From assembly GCA_002747015.1 (NCBI GenBank), contig NVXI01000001.1, forward strand, positions 13,516 to 54,122: DNA of 40,607 nucleotides. The letters run 5' to 3'. Shown here piece by piece: positions 7,706-16,489 of the stretch. Within the stretch, counting starts at the first letter, position 1; each line of letters starts with the position of its first letter. The position numbers and the translations under genes were made by a program. A model generated the notes under the pieces. That model was not told the DNA's origin. It saw only the letters and a list, made by a program, of their open reading frames with translations, and ran no database searches. The DNA comes from Zetaproteobacteria bacterium. Its GTDB lineage: Bacteria > Pseudomonadota > Alphaproteobacteria > Micavibrionales > Micavibrionaceae.

Positions 7706-8158
7706 ATGAGAAGAACATTTGCATTTTTATACATTGTTCTTGGCTGTCTGATTTACTTCAATCCCGCTCATGCCATTGAACCTCTGGAATATGAAAAAAA
7801 AATAAGTACCTCTCTGCAATATCAAATCGATTTATTTTTAGAAAAAACATACGGTACAAATCTGTCCCAATACGAAATATCAGGTATAGATTTAAACAAT
7901 GATGGCATAAACGAACATATACTAAAACAACGGCGATGTAACACTCGAACAAAATGGTGTACGCATTTAATCCTTGCAGAAAAAAAAGATGGAATTCTTT
8001 TGTTATCCAAAATCAAAGCGTACAGCTTAATGATCGGTGGAACAAACTCTCATGGTATAAAGGATGTTCTAGCATTCACAAATGATACAAATGATTACAA
8101 TTTTGACATATATATGTGGTCGCCGTCCCAAAAAATGTATATACTAGGGGCTGAGTAA
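7706..8158 (+). CDS. Exported hypothetical protein with a calcium-loop-like motif
   Basis: 150-aa protein. The start is placed at 7706 because GAGAGG lies seven bases upstream; the earlier in-frame ATG at 7691 overlaps that site. Residues 1-23 (M-R-R-T-F-A-F-L...P-A-H-A) form a signal peptide with cleavage after A-H-A. The mature part contains D-L-N-N-D-G-I-N-E, which fits the DxNxDGxxE calcium-binding loop seen in FG-GAP/VCBS-type beta structures, and two cysteines (R-R-C-N and K-W-C-T) spaced for a disulfide. Family not recognised. It directly precedes the two secreted paralogues and may be co-expressed. Confidence 0.75.
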   Translation: MRRTFAFLYIVLGCLIYFNPAHAIEPLEYEKKISTSLQYQIDLFLEKTYGTNLSQYEISGIDLNNDGINEHILKQRRCNTRTKWCTHLILAEKKDGILLLSKIKAYSLMIGGTNSHGIKDVLAFTNDTNDYNFDIYMWSPSQKMYILGAE

Positions 8159-8179
8159 ATAGAGGGTAAATAAAATATA

Positions 8180-9547
8180 GTGCTGAAAACAAATTGCGCC
8201 ATCATTCATATTCTATTTTTAAGTGTCGCTTTCATGATTTTAGGAAGCAATTCTGCGCTCGCGGCTTGCTCTGCTGGTATTCCCTGTACCGATTACGATA
8301 TCTACACAAACACGAATGCTGGGACAAACAACGCACTTAATGGCCTAAAAGACGGCACTAGTGGTGCCTGTGATGGTAACTTCATGAACCAAATATATAG
8401 CCGTGCCTTCATGGAAGCCAGCCGCGAAGTGCTTATGTCGGAACAACTTATTCACAAGCCAGACAGTGTTCTGGAGTACACCTGCTTTGATGAGTTAATC
8501 GACATGACAGCACATCATGGCGCTTTTTTCAGTGAAAGCCAAAAATGGGATAATGTCACAATTGAACTGTGGACAGGTGGCGAACATGGTGATGATACTG
8601 GTGATGGACGTGTTGACACCGGCAGCTGTAGTAGCACTTGCCCAGATCACAGCCGTGATACTACAATTAACACCGGCGCTGGTTCTGGCTTATTACCTGA
8701 TCAAGACGATTATTCGGTCTTTGAAACTGACCGCTTGGATAACATATTACAAGACTTCCTCATGGACAGCCTCCAAGACTATATTGATGATAATTTTAGT
8801 CACACCTTCATGGGCGAAGCCAGCACAATTGACAACAATCTCTCCACTGGCAGTATCGGAAACACAACATATAGCTGTTCTCACATGTCAACCATATGGG
8901 CAATTTCAAAATGTGTCGATTTTGGTGAAGATGATAGATTTCGGTCATTTGCACATTTGGTTGGCACAAATGCGAATGAAGGTGATCCAAGAACAATTCC
9001 CCAAGCATGTTCACCAGCTCGTCAATCCAACGACTCCATCACAAGTGGGACACCAGCAACTAAACTGGATAACACATCCCCTGGGACAATTATGGACAGC
9101 GGTGGTATTGTGGAGAAGTGCCCTACGCCTGGCGGACCTGTAGGTGGATCGAACACAGGTTTCTCTAATGATTTAATCAGACTTGCAAATAATTGTGATG
9201 CACCAACAGGCTCTAACCTTAATGTATTCTCAGCATTTGATATAATGGACACACATACTGACCTCATTAGAGCAGCAGGTGCATATGTACCAGGAACAGG
9301 AAATGCCACAGGGGTTATTCTTTGTTCAACTCCACCACTACCAACAGGAATTCCAATTATCACATATAACATATCCGGCAGTATCAGTACCGGACCGACA
9401 GGCGTACTCATCGCAAGAACATATCAGATTCATTACGATCATATTTGTCCAAATCCTGGATGTAGGTACATACCTGCAAAAATCCCATATATCATCGGCG
9501 CCCCCCTTCCTTCGCCAGGAGCTTTGGTCGGAGTATGCTTGCCGTAA
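8180..9547 (+). CDS. Exported Cys-containing protein, founder of a paralogous pair (copy A)
   Basis: 455-aa exported protein, GTG start. The N-terminus is a signal sequence ending L-A-A-C (Cys30), which fits a lipobox, so it may be a lipoprotein; signal peptidase I cleavage after A-L-A is the alternative. The conserved core has K-P-D-S-V-L-E-Y-T-C-F-D (about 93-104), Y-S-C-S-H-M-S-T-I-W-A-I-S-K-C, R-T-I-P-Q-A-C and a C-terminal Y-D-H-I-C-P-N-P-G-C-R-Y. All recur in order in the gene at 9610-10554. Between the blocks copy A carries a Gly/Asp/Thr-rich insertion (about 125-175). Paired cysteines suggest disulfides in the periplasm or outside. Function unknown; not recognised as any named family. 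Confidence 0.8.
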   Translation: MLKTNCAIIHILFLSVAFMILGSNSALAACSAGIPCTDYDIYTNTNAGTNNALNGLKDGTSGACDGNFMNQIYSRAFMEASREVLMSEQLIHKPDSVLEYTCFDELIDMTAHHGAFFSESQKWDNVTIELWTGGEHGDDTGDGRVDTGSCSSTCPDHSRDTTINTGAGSGLLPDQDDYSVFETDRLDNILQDFLMDSLQDYIDDNFSHTFMGEASTIDNNLSTGSIGNTTYSCSHMSTIWAISKCVDFGEDDRFRSFAHLVGTNANEGDPRTIPQACSPARQSNDSITSGTPATKLDNTSPGTIMDSGGIVEKCPTPGGPVGGSNTGFSNDLIRLANNCDAPTGSNLNVFSAFDIMDTHTDLIRAAGAYVPGTGNATGVILCSTPPLPTGIPIITYNISGSISTGPTGVLIARTYQIHYDHICPNPGCRYIPAKIPYIIGAPLPSPGALVGVCLP

Positions 9548-9609
9548 AATAGACATTTGCCTAAACATATAAAAATTGATTACAATACAGAGTAGAAAAG
9601 GAATATAAG

Positions 9610-10554
9610 GTGAAAGAAATGAATATTAGATCAGTATATAGAGCTAGCTTGCGATTGGGGTTGCTCCTTACGCTTTTCATTTCCGCAGGAATATCTAATG
9701 TCCATGCTGGAGTTCCTGTTATTCCTGCATCCCCCTGTGATGCCCTCTATTATGAAACTCTTTCTGCACGCGCATGGTTAGAGGCGCAAAGGGAAATAAC
9801 TCAAAATCAAAACCTAATTCTAAAACCCGATAGCGTATTCGAATATACCTGTTTTGATACTCTTGTATGGGAATTGGCAGATCACGGGGATGAAATGCTC
9901 AGTGAAACCAATCTCTTTGGAACACCTCTAAGCTCTACAAGTCTGGATACGACCCTGCAAAGGTTAGTAACATCCTCTCTTGCTGCATATCATTCTGCAA
10001 ACTTTGGATACTATGTTGGATTACTTGGTGGTCATACTGCAGCACTCGCAATTAAACACACACCCACAGCCGCAATCGGCGGAACAGCATATAGCTGTGA
10101 TATTATGGAGAAAGTTTGGCATGCTGCCAAATGTATAAACTTTGCCTCTAACTCAACAACCGAAGGATTTTTTACTTTAGCAGAATATGCGGGAGCAGCG
10201 GTGTTAGACAAACGTACAATTCCCTCACTATGTACGCCTATTCCTTTACAATGGGCTGCAAACCTAACAACCGCGCTAACAAGTGGTCCATGGACGAACG
10301 ATCCAGTTCAAACATATGTAGCACATCTAACGCCACCAACATGTCCTGCGACTGGGAATTGTTCATGTTCTTCAGGGCAACCGGCACCTATAGGACGACC
10401 TATTCCAACTGGACTTCGCGTTACAAGAGCAGGAACAGGTGCTACAACAACAGATTATGATGAACATATTTGTCTTCAACCCGGTTGTCGCTATCACCCA
10501 GGTGGTATCCTCTACGGAACAACTAGCGCAACTGCGGGCTGTTATGGGCGCTAA
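9610..10554 (+). CDS. Exported Cys-containing protein, paralogue (copy B)
   Basis: 314-aa exported protein, shorter paralogue of the preceding gene. The start is either GTG 9610 or ATG 9619; both have an AAGG-type site. The signal peptide ends N-V-H-A (about residue 33), with no lipobox, so this copy should be released by signal peptidase I. Shared blocks in the same order: K-P-D-S-V-F-E-Y-T-C-F-D (72-83), A-Y-S-C-D-I-M-E-K-V-W-H-A-A-K-C, K-R-T-I-P-S-L-C and D-E-H-I-C-L-Q-P-G-C-R-Y. It lacks the Gly/Asp-rich insertion of copy A and has an S-C-S-C-S-S-G linker. Tandem duplication followed by divergence, with one membrane-anchored and one soluble copy, is my inference. Confidence 0.8.
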   Translation: MKEMNIRSVYRASLRLGLLLTLFISAGISNVHAGVPVIPASPCDALYYETLSARAWLEAQREITQNQNLILKPDSVFEYTCFDTLVWELADHGDEMLSETNLFGTPLSSTSLDTTLQRLVTSSLAAYHSANFGYYVGLLGGHTAALAIKHTPTAAIGGTAYSCDIMEKVWHAAKCINFASNSTTEGFFTLAEYAGAAVLDKRTIPSLCTPIPLQWAANLTTALTSGPWTNDPVQTYVAHLTPPTCPATGNCSCSSGQPAPIGRPIPTGLRVTRAGTGATTTDYDEHICLQPGCRYHPGGILYGTTSATAGCYGR

Positions 10555-10605
10555 TAATTCTTGAATTAAGTGCTTTTGTTTCGATAAAACGGCAAAGTAT
10601 TGTAT

Positions 10606-11916
10606 ATGTATAAAACCTATAGAATGTTGACACTATATAGTGGCGCAATTTTATCATTCATCTTAGATAGACGATGCAAGGCTGGGAAAGAAATTCCTCA
10701 CCGCCTTCTTGAAAAAAAAGGGATCAGTGATCTGCCTCGACCGCCTGGCCTCCTCTTGTGGATACATGCCGCAAGTGTCGGGGAAGCACAATCTGCACTC
10801 ATACTAGTAAAACGCCTTCTTGCACTGGATGCTGATATGAACATCCTTGTCACAACTGGAACACTCACATCATCCCAACTCATGGATCGCAGGCTCCCTA
10901 GAGAGGCTTTTCACCAGTTTTTTCCATTAGATCACCCTAAATGGGTAGAAAAGTTCGTCAACCACTGGCAACCAAACGCAGTCATCTGGATGGAATCAGA
11001 ACTATGGCCTAACATGTTGAATGAAATAAGGAAGAACAATATTCCAGCTATTCTTGTAAATGCACATATGTCAGAAAAGTCATTCTCCTCTTGGAAAAAA
11101 ATGACATCACTTGCCAAATTTTCTTTGTCTACTTTTTCAAAAATACTATGCCAAACTGAGACCGATCAAATCTATTTTAATCAACTTGGCGCAAAAGACA
11201 CACTTGTCACAGATAATTTGAAATATAGTGCAGATCCACTCGACTATATCCAAAGTGATTTGAACGAACTCTCTCAAGCAATTCAAAACCGCCCTTTATG
11301 GCTCTACGCAAGTACACACAAAGGTGAGGAAACGATTGCCTGCAATGTTCATAAAGCACTAAAAAGTAAATTCCCTGAGCTTCTCACTATTATAGTTCCG
11401 CGCCACCCTGAAAGACGTGAAGAAATAAAAAACTTATGCCGTAACTCTGACTTGAAAATAAAATTTAGAGGAAAGAATAAAACTCTTCCTGATAAAAATG
11501 ATGATATATATATCGTTGACACACTAGGAGAATTAGGACTGTTCTACCGCCTATCACCTATCGCCTGTATAGGCAGATCATTCAGTGATGATGGAGGCGG
11601 CGGTCATAATCCGATAGAAGCCGCCCAGCTGAACTGCGCAATACTACACGGACCAAACGTTCAAAACCTACAAAATATATTTGACGATATGAATATGGAT
11701 AAAGCAGCGCTATGTATAAGTGACCCGACACATTTATGTGATACACTTAATCTATTATTAAGCAATGAGAGTGAAATTGTTGAATTACAAACCACCGCAC
11801 TAAAATATTCAAATAAAAAGAACCACATTATAGAGAATATTATGAATGAAATAAAACCCATTTTAAGAATTAGCGGTTCAACAAAGTTTTTAGCAACAAA
11901 AACAGAGTCTGTATAA
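10606..11916 (+). CDS. waaA: 3-deoxy-D-manno-octulosonic acid (Kdo) transferase
   Basis: 436 aa from ATG 10606 (a TTG two codons earlier is also possible; neither has a strong ribosome binding site). GT30 family. An N-terminal hydrophobic stretch (Y-S-G-A-I-L-S-F-I-L) precedes the conserved I-H-A-A-S-V-G-E-A-Q block, whose Glu is the catalytic base. Further family marks are T-T-G-T-L-T-S, F-F-P-L-D-H-P, W-M-E-S-E-L-W-P-N, P-R-H-P-E-R and the C-terminal G-G-G-H-N-P-I-E-A-A. WaaA transfers Kdo from CMP-Kdo to lipid IVA at the inner membrane. It opens a three-gene lipid A operon; lpxK starts at the very next base after its stop. Confidence 0.95.
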   Translation: MYKTYRMLTLYSGAILSFILDRRCKAGKEIPHRLLEKKGISDLPRPPGLLLWIHAASVGEAQSALILVKRLLALDADMNILVTTGTLTSSQLMDRRLPREAFHQFFPLDHPKWVEKFVNHWQPNAVIWMESELWPNMLNEIRKNNIPAILVNAHMSEKSFSSWKKMTSLAKFSLSTFSKILCQTETDQIYFNQLGAKDTLVTDNLKYSADPLDYIQSDLNELSQAIQNRPLWLYASTHKGEETIACNVHKALKSKFPELLTIIVPRHPERREEIKNLCRNSDLKIKFRGKNKTLPDKNDDIYIVDTLGELGLFYRLSPIACIGRSFSDDGGGGHNPIEAAQLNCAILHGPNVQNLQNIFDDMNMDKAALCISDPTHLCDTLNLLLSNESEIVELQTTALKYSNKKNHIIENIMNEIKPILRISGSTKFLATKTESV

Positions 11917-12912
11917 ATGCCGCTTAAAACCCCTCAGTTTTGGTATCGCTCACCCTCATCACCTACGCCATTAATCGAGAAATTTCTAACTCCATTTAGT
12001 ATGCTCTACCAGCTAGGCCAAAACATGAATTTAGGCTCCAGGCATACAAATACAGTTGATATACCTGTTATTTGTATTGGCAATATAACAGCAGGGGGTA
12101 GTGGCAAAACACCAACCATTATTGCTCTTCATAAACTCCTGATTAAATATAATATTTTTCAATCACCATATTTCCTCTCGCGCGGATATGGTGGTTCAGA
12201 GAACCAAACACGGTGCATCGACATTCAGGATGATGCAAAAGAAGTTGGCGATGAACCTCTTCTTCTTGCAAGCCATTCAAAAACAATAATTTCAGTGAAC
12301 CGTTATAACGGTGCAAAATTAATGTGTGAACTTGGTGCAGATTGCATTTTAATGGATGATGGATTTCAAAACGCCTCTTTACATAAGGATATATCATTAC
12401 TCGTCATTGACGGAACAACAGGTCTTGGCAATAAAAAACTCCTCCCCTCTGGCCCTTTGCGGGAACCAATTAACTCTGCCTTTGAACGCACGCAAGCCGT
12501 TGTCATTATTGGTGATGATCAGACCAATATCATGTCATTGATTCCTGCACATATTCCTACATTTAATGCATCTATTCAGGTACCTGACATGCAAACGATT
12601 AATAGGGAACAAAAATATGTTGCCTTTGCTGGCTTAGGACACCCACAAAAATTTTATAACACACTTAAACAAAATAATATGAACATTGCCACCTTCCATG
12701 AGTTTGCAGATCATCATCCCTATAGCCCCAAAGATATGAATAAACTCATCAATGAAGCCCAACAAAACAATGCAAAACTTCTAACCACAGAAAAGGACTT
12801 TCAACGTATTCCACACGATTATCGCAATAACATCGACACTTTTCCAATCGAATTAGTCTGGGAAGATGAAGGCAGCGTGATTAATTTCCTTAAAAACGAA
12901 CTAAAGAGGTAG
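11917..12912 (+). CDS. lpxK: Tetraacyldisaccharide 4'-kinase
   Basis: 331 aa, full length. The Walker A-type loop G-N-I-T-A-G-G-S-G-K-T (55-65) is characteristic of LpxK, followed by S-R-G-Y-G-G, D-E-P-L-L-L and the D-D-G-F-Q-N box (Walker B region). The enzyme phosphorylates the 4' position of the lipid A disaccharide precursor to give lipid IVA, using ATP at the inner membrane. The N-terminal ~40 residues form the membrane-binding helix. The ATG directly abuts the waaA stop. Confidence 0.96.
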   Translation: MPLKTPQFWYRSPSSPTPLIEKFLTPFSMLYQLGQNMNLGSRHTNTVDIPVICIGNITAGGSGKTPTIIALHKLLIKYNIFQSPYFLSRGYGGSENQTRCIDIQDDAKEVGDEPLLLASHSKTIISVNRYNGAKLMCELGADCILMDDGFQNASLHKDISLLVIDGTTGLGNKKLLPSGPLREPINSAFERTQAVVIIGDDQTNIMSLIPAHIPTFNASIQVPDMQTINREQKYVAFAGLGHPQKFYNTLKQNNMNIATFHEFADHHPYSPKDMNKLINEAQQNNAKLLTTEKDFQRIPHDYRNNIDTFPIELVWEDEGSVINFLKNELKR

Positions 12913-12915
12913 GAA

Positions 12916-13785
12916 ATGAAACGCTTGAGATATTTTTTGGAAGCAGCCCTACTCGCTATCTTATTTGTATTCTTCAGAATCCTCCCCCCTGAAACCGCTT
13001 CAAATATTGGTGGTTACATAGCGCGAACAATTGGACCAAAACTTGCGACTAGCCGTAAGGCACGGCGCCACATTCAATGCGCCTTACCCGAAACAACAAA
13101 ACGAGAGCAAGATAATATCATCAAAGGCATGTGGGATAATTTAGGGCGCGTCATCGCAGAATATCCACATCTAGAACGCATCAGCAAACACCACACGAAT
13201 ATCGTGGATTTGGCAAATCTAGATCAATATATAAACGACAAAACACTACCTATCATCTTTATTGGAGGCCATCTCGCCAATTGGGAAATAAATGGAGCGG
13301 CAACTTTAACACAGCTAAACCACCCAATTGACCTAACATACCGCGCTCCCAATAACCCGTGGACAGCAAAAATGCTGACTAAAGCGCGTACACTGAATGG
13401 CCGCATTAAAGCATATCCAAAATCCAGAGAGAGCGGCCGACTCATTATAAAAGCCCTTAAAGAAGCGCACTCAATTGGTATTCTTATAGACCAAAAATAT
13501 AATGAAGGTGTCGAAGTCGATTTTTTCAAAATGCCCACCATGACAAACCCTATATTTGTGCAGCTCTGCCAAAGATATAAATGCCCTCTTATTCCTGTAC
13601 GAAACGAACGTATAAGCGGCTGTAACTTTAAGCTAACGGCTTATCCCCCTCTTACCTTATTTAAAGATGATGGAACCCCGCGCCCTGTTGATGATGTCAT
13701 TAAAGACGCACATATCCTACTTGAACAATGGATAAAAGAACGTCCAGAGCAATGGATATGGCTCCACCATCGCTGGAAAGAATAA
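12916..13785 (+). CDS. lpxL: Lipid A biosynthesis acyltransferase (LpxL/HtrB family)
   Basis: 289-aa late acyltransferase with an N-terminal membrane anchor (about 8-23) and the catalytic box G-G-H-L-A-N-W-E (His119, Glu124). R-A-P-N-N-P, D-Q-K-Y-N-E-G-V-E-V-D-F-F and the C-terminal P-E-Q-W-I-W-L-H-H-R-W are family hallmarks. It adds a secondary acyl chain to Kdo2-lipid IVA. AGAGGTAGGAA spans the lpxK stop and provides the ribosome binding site. Whether it is strictly LpxL or LpxM in acyl specificity cannot be decided; no second copy is in the window. Confidence 0.9.
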   Translation: MKRLRYFLEAALLAILFVFFRILPPETASNIGGYIARTIGPKLATSRKARRHIQCALPETTKREQDNIIKGMWDNLGRVIAEYPHLERISKHHTNIVDLANLDQYINDKTLPIIFIGGHLANWEINGAATLTQLNHPIDLTYRAPNNPWTAKMLTKARTLNGRIKAYPKSRESGRLIIKALKEAHSIGILIDQKYNEGVEVDFFKMPTMTNPIFVQLCQRYKCPLIPVRNERISGCNFKLTAYPPLTLFKDDGTPRPVDDVIKDAHILLEQWIKERPEQWIWLHHRWKE

Positions 13786-13798
13786 ACAGCAACAACCT

Positions 13799-14899
13799 TT
13801 ACATATAGGATTTATTACCGTTTTTATAATCAATCATTACACGTTGTAATATTTCTGCCAAATTCTTAGCACCCAAATGACAGGCAGAATCCGATAACAT
13901 ACGGCCAGAACAAATCTTTTCTAAAAACAATAATGTATCCTCAGGAAACGCTTGCCTCAAGCCAAGTTCCTTGCTAACCGACACAGATTCACCGCACGTC
14001 ACATCATAATCTACAGCTGCAGAATTCATAATATCTGCCTCATGCAGCATCAAACACATCAAACACAAGATTGCCCGATTTTCTAATACGGCAAGATCGT
14101 CAGACAATAATAAACTCGCATTATCATCTCCCTCGGCCATATCATCATCACTACCATAATGAAACTCGTACGCTCTACGCATCTGGCTTGCCGGACTAAT
14201 AGGATCACCAAATGGAGATACATCCGTCGTTCTAAGCATAATATCCATATCGCTAAGAATGCTTTCCGATAAACCTGCTGCCTTTAAATAGGGGCTGGCC
14301 AAACCATAAGAACGACGTTCGATTTGCGCCATATGATATTTTCGATCAATAATGTTTCCATCACCTTTATGCCCCAAATCATGAACAGCAGCAGCAGCAA
14401 TAAGCAATGATACTCTACCCTTATCCAGATAGTTTTGCTGATTTGATGACCAAATATTATTATGCACCACGACCATTCTTATAATATGCAGTACAACCTT
14501 ACGGAAATGCATGTTGTTATGATAATCAAGGGTGTTGGGTACGTCTGACAGCATAGCAGCCATTAACGTTGGCAAAATATGCTGGGAATCTCTATCCGCA
14601 GTAAAACCCAAATGCTCCATCGCCGCAGCAATAACAGCAAAAGTAGAAACAGGATCATCGCTTTCACTCCACCGCTTTAGTAAGCGAACTGTTTCTGCTG
14701 TTTGATAAGAAACATCGACATCACCTGAAAATATATACTTAAGGTCACCATAGGCGCGCTGATAATGGTCATTAAATTTTTGTGACACACTATCAAGTGT
14801 CTCTAACAAGACATCTCTGTCAACCCAGTCATCTGAGACTGATGTCAAAGTTAAGTATTCCTTTATAGAATCAAAAGATTGTTGAGAAAAACCAAGCAT
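13799..14899 (-). CDS. HD-domain protein resembling class I (eukaryote-type) cyclic nucleotide phosphodiesterases
   Basis: 366 aa. Residues 126-131 read Y-H-N-N-M-H and residues 173-184 H-D-L-G-H-K-G-D-G-N-I-I. The second block satisfies the class I PDE signature HD-[LIVMFY]-x-H-x-[AG]-x-x-[NQ]-x-[LIVMFY]. Together with H-E-A-D-I-M-N (Asp289) this supplies the two-metal site (His131, His173, Asp174, Asp289) and the general-acid His127 expected for PDEase_I enzymes. The purine-selective C-terminal Gln motif (QxGD) is not apparent, so substrate preference is open and could be other than cAMP/cGMP. The N-terminal 120 residues resemble no sensor domain I know. No signal peptide or membrane segment. 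It converges on lpxL with a 13-base gap. Confidence 0.8.
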   Translation of the reverse strand: MLGFSQQSFDSIKEYLTLTSVSDDWVDRDVLLETLDSVSQKFNDHYQRAYGDLKYIFSGDVDVSYQTAETVRLLKRWSESDDPVSTFAVIAAAMEHLGFTADRDSQHILPTLMAAMLSDVPNTLDYHNNMHFRKVVLHIIRMVVVHNNIWSSNQQNYLDKGRVSLLIAAAAVHDLGHKGDGNIIDRKYHMAQIERRSYGLASPYLKAAGLSESILSDMDIMLRTTDVSPFGDPISPASQMRRAYEFHYGSDDDMAEGDDNASLLLSDDLAVLENRAILCLMCLMLHEADIMNSAAVDYDVTCGESVSVSKELGLRQAFPEDTLLFLEKICSGRMLSDSACHLGAKNLAEILQRVMIDYKNGNKSYM

Positions 14900-15086
14900 T
14901 AATTATATACAATTCCAAGTTGCCACCAAAACAAAATAATATTTCGCACATATTAATGTATTCGTCTAGAAAAAAAACAATAAGACATAATGGCAACCAT
15001 TTATATTTGATTATCCACACAGTTTAAGGCATAAGATTTACTTCGAATATATTTTATAATATGATCAAACAGGAACGGAAAATGTA

Positions 15087-16463
15087 ATGCCACAAACTTG
15101 GACACCAGATAGCTGGAAAAACAAACCCGCCCTGCAACTTCCAACTTATTCTGATCAAGAGTTGCTTTTGCGCACGGAAAATGAGCTAAGAAATTTGCCA
15201 CCACTTGTTTTCGCTGGCGAAGCGCGTAACCTACAAAAAAATTTAGCCAATGTCGCAAATGGTAATGGCTTCCTTTTGCAAGGCGGTGATTGCGCCGAAA
15301 GCTTTGCTGAATTCAATGCCAATAAGATTCGTGACACCTTCCGCGTTATTCTTCAAATGTCCGTTATCATGACATATGCGGGGTCTATGCCTATTATTAA
15401 AGTTGGGCGTATGGCCGGTCAATTTGCAAAACCTCGCTCCAGTGATATCGAAACAATTGACGGCGTAACTCTGCCCAGCTATCGCGGAGATAACATAAAT
15501 GGCTTGGAATTCACAAAAGAATCAAGAGAGCCAGACCCACAACGTATGGTAAAAGCCTATCATCAGTCCGCATCAACCCTTAACCTTCTACGTGCCTTTG
15601 CAAGTGGTGGCTACGCCAATTTAAACAAAGTACACCAATGGAACCTTAGTTTTGTGAAAGACAGTCCTCTAGGTGAGCGTTACCAAGACATGGCAAATCG
15701 TATTGATGATGCCCTTCGCTTTATGGCTGCGTGTGGCATTACTCCTGAAAGCGTACCAACACTTAAAGAGACAAACTTTTATACATCTCACGAGGCACTA
15801 CTTTTGCCTTATGAGGAAGCAATGACACGCACAGACAGCCTAACTGGTGACTATTATGATACCTCCGCGCATATGCTGTGGATTGGCGCACGCACACATC
15901 AACTGGATAACGGACAAGTTGAGTTCTTACGCGGAATCAAAAACCCTATTGGCTTAAAATGCTCTCCAGCTATTAAAACGGATGAGCTATTACGCCTGAT
16001 CGACAAATTAAACCCTGAAAACATTCCAGGGCGCCTAACCCTTATTGCACGTATGGGACATGATCAGGTTGAAGAAAACCTAACACCACTCGTCCGCGCT
16101 GTTAAAAGCGAAGGGCGCAGCGTCATATGGTCTTGCGACCCAATGCACGGAAATACAATAAAATCGCCTTCTGGCTATAAGACACGTCCTTTTGACAATA
16201 TAATGACTGAAGTTCGACAGTTCTTTGCTGTTCATAAAACAGAAGGTACACATCCAGGTGGTGTCCATATTGAAATGACTGGACAAGATGTTACTGAATG
16301 CGTTGGCGGTGCGGATGCAATCGGTGATGGCGACTTATCAAGCCGCTATCATACACATTGCGACCCACGCCTGAATGCAAACCAAGCGCTGGAAATGGCA
16401 TTTTTAATATCTGATGAGCTTAAAAAGCTACGAACAGACAAAACACTCAATAATCAAAAGTAA
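15087..16463 (+). CDS. aroG: 3-deoxy-7-phosphoheptulonate (DAHP) synthase, class II
   Basis: 458 aa, the typical length of the plant/AroA-II type. It begins [15 protein letters not shown] and contains [31 protein letters not shown] and [10 protein letters not shown], which carry the metal and PEP-binding residues (Cys of G-G-D-C-A-E among them). It condenses PEP with erythrose 4-phosphate, the first step of the shikimate pathway. A perfect DnaA box (15011-15019) lies 70 bases upstream. nadE follows after 26 bases, probably in the same transcript. Confidence 0.96.
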   Translation: MPQTWTPDSWKNKPALQLPTYSDQELLLRTENELRNLPPLVFAGEARNLQKNLANVANGNGFLLQGGDCAESFAEFNANKIRDTFRVILQMSVIMTYAGSMPIIKVGRMAGQFAKPRSSDIETIDGVTLPSYRGDNINGLEFTKESREPDPQRMVKAYHQSASTLNLLRAFASGGYANLNKVHQWNLSFVKDSPLGERYQDMANRIDDALRFMAACGITPESVPTLKETNFYTSHEALLLPYEEAMTRTDSLTGDYYDTSAHMLWIGARTHQLDNGQVEFLRGIKNPIGLKCSPAIKTDELLRLIDKLNPENIPGRLTLIARMGHDQVEENLTPLVRAVKSEGRSVIWSCDPMHGNTIKSPSGYKTRPFDNIMTEVRQFFAVHKTEGTHPGGVHIEMTGQDVTECVGGADAIGDGDLSSRYHTHCDPRLNANQALEMAFLISDELKKLRTDKTLNNQK

Positions 16464-16489
16464 TGATAGAAAACTAACGAGAATACCTC

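Noticed and set aside
8517..9143. 208-codon frame inside the first secreted paralogue
   Set aside because: It is a shifted frame of a gene whose own frame has a signal peptide and a conserved paralogue.
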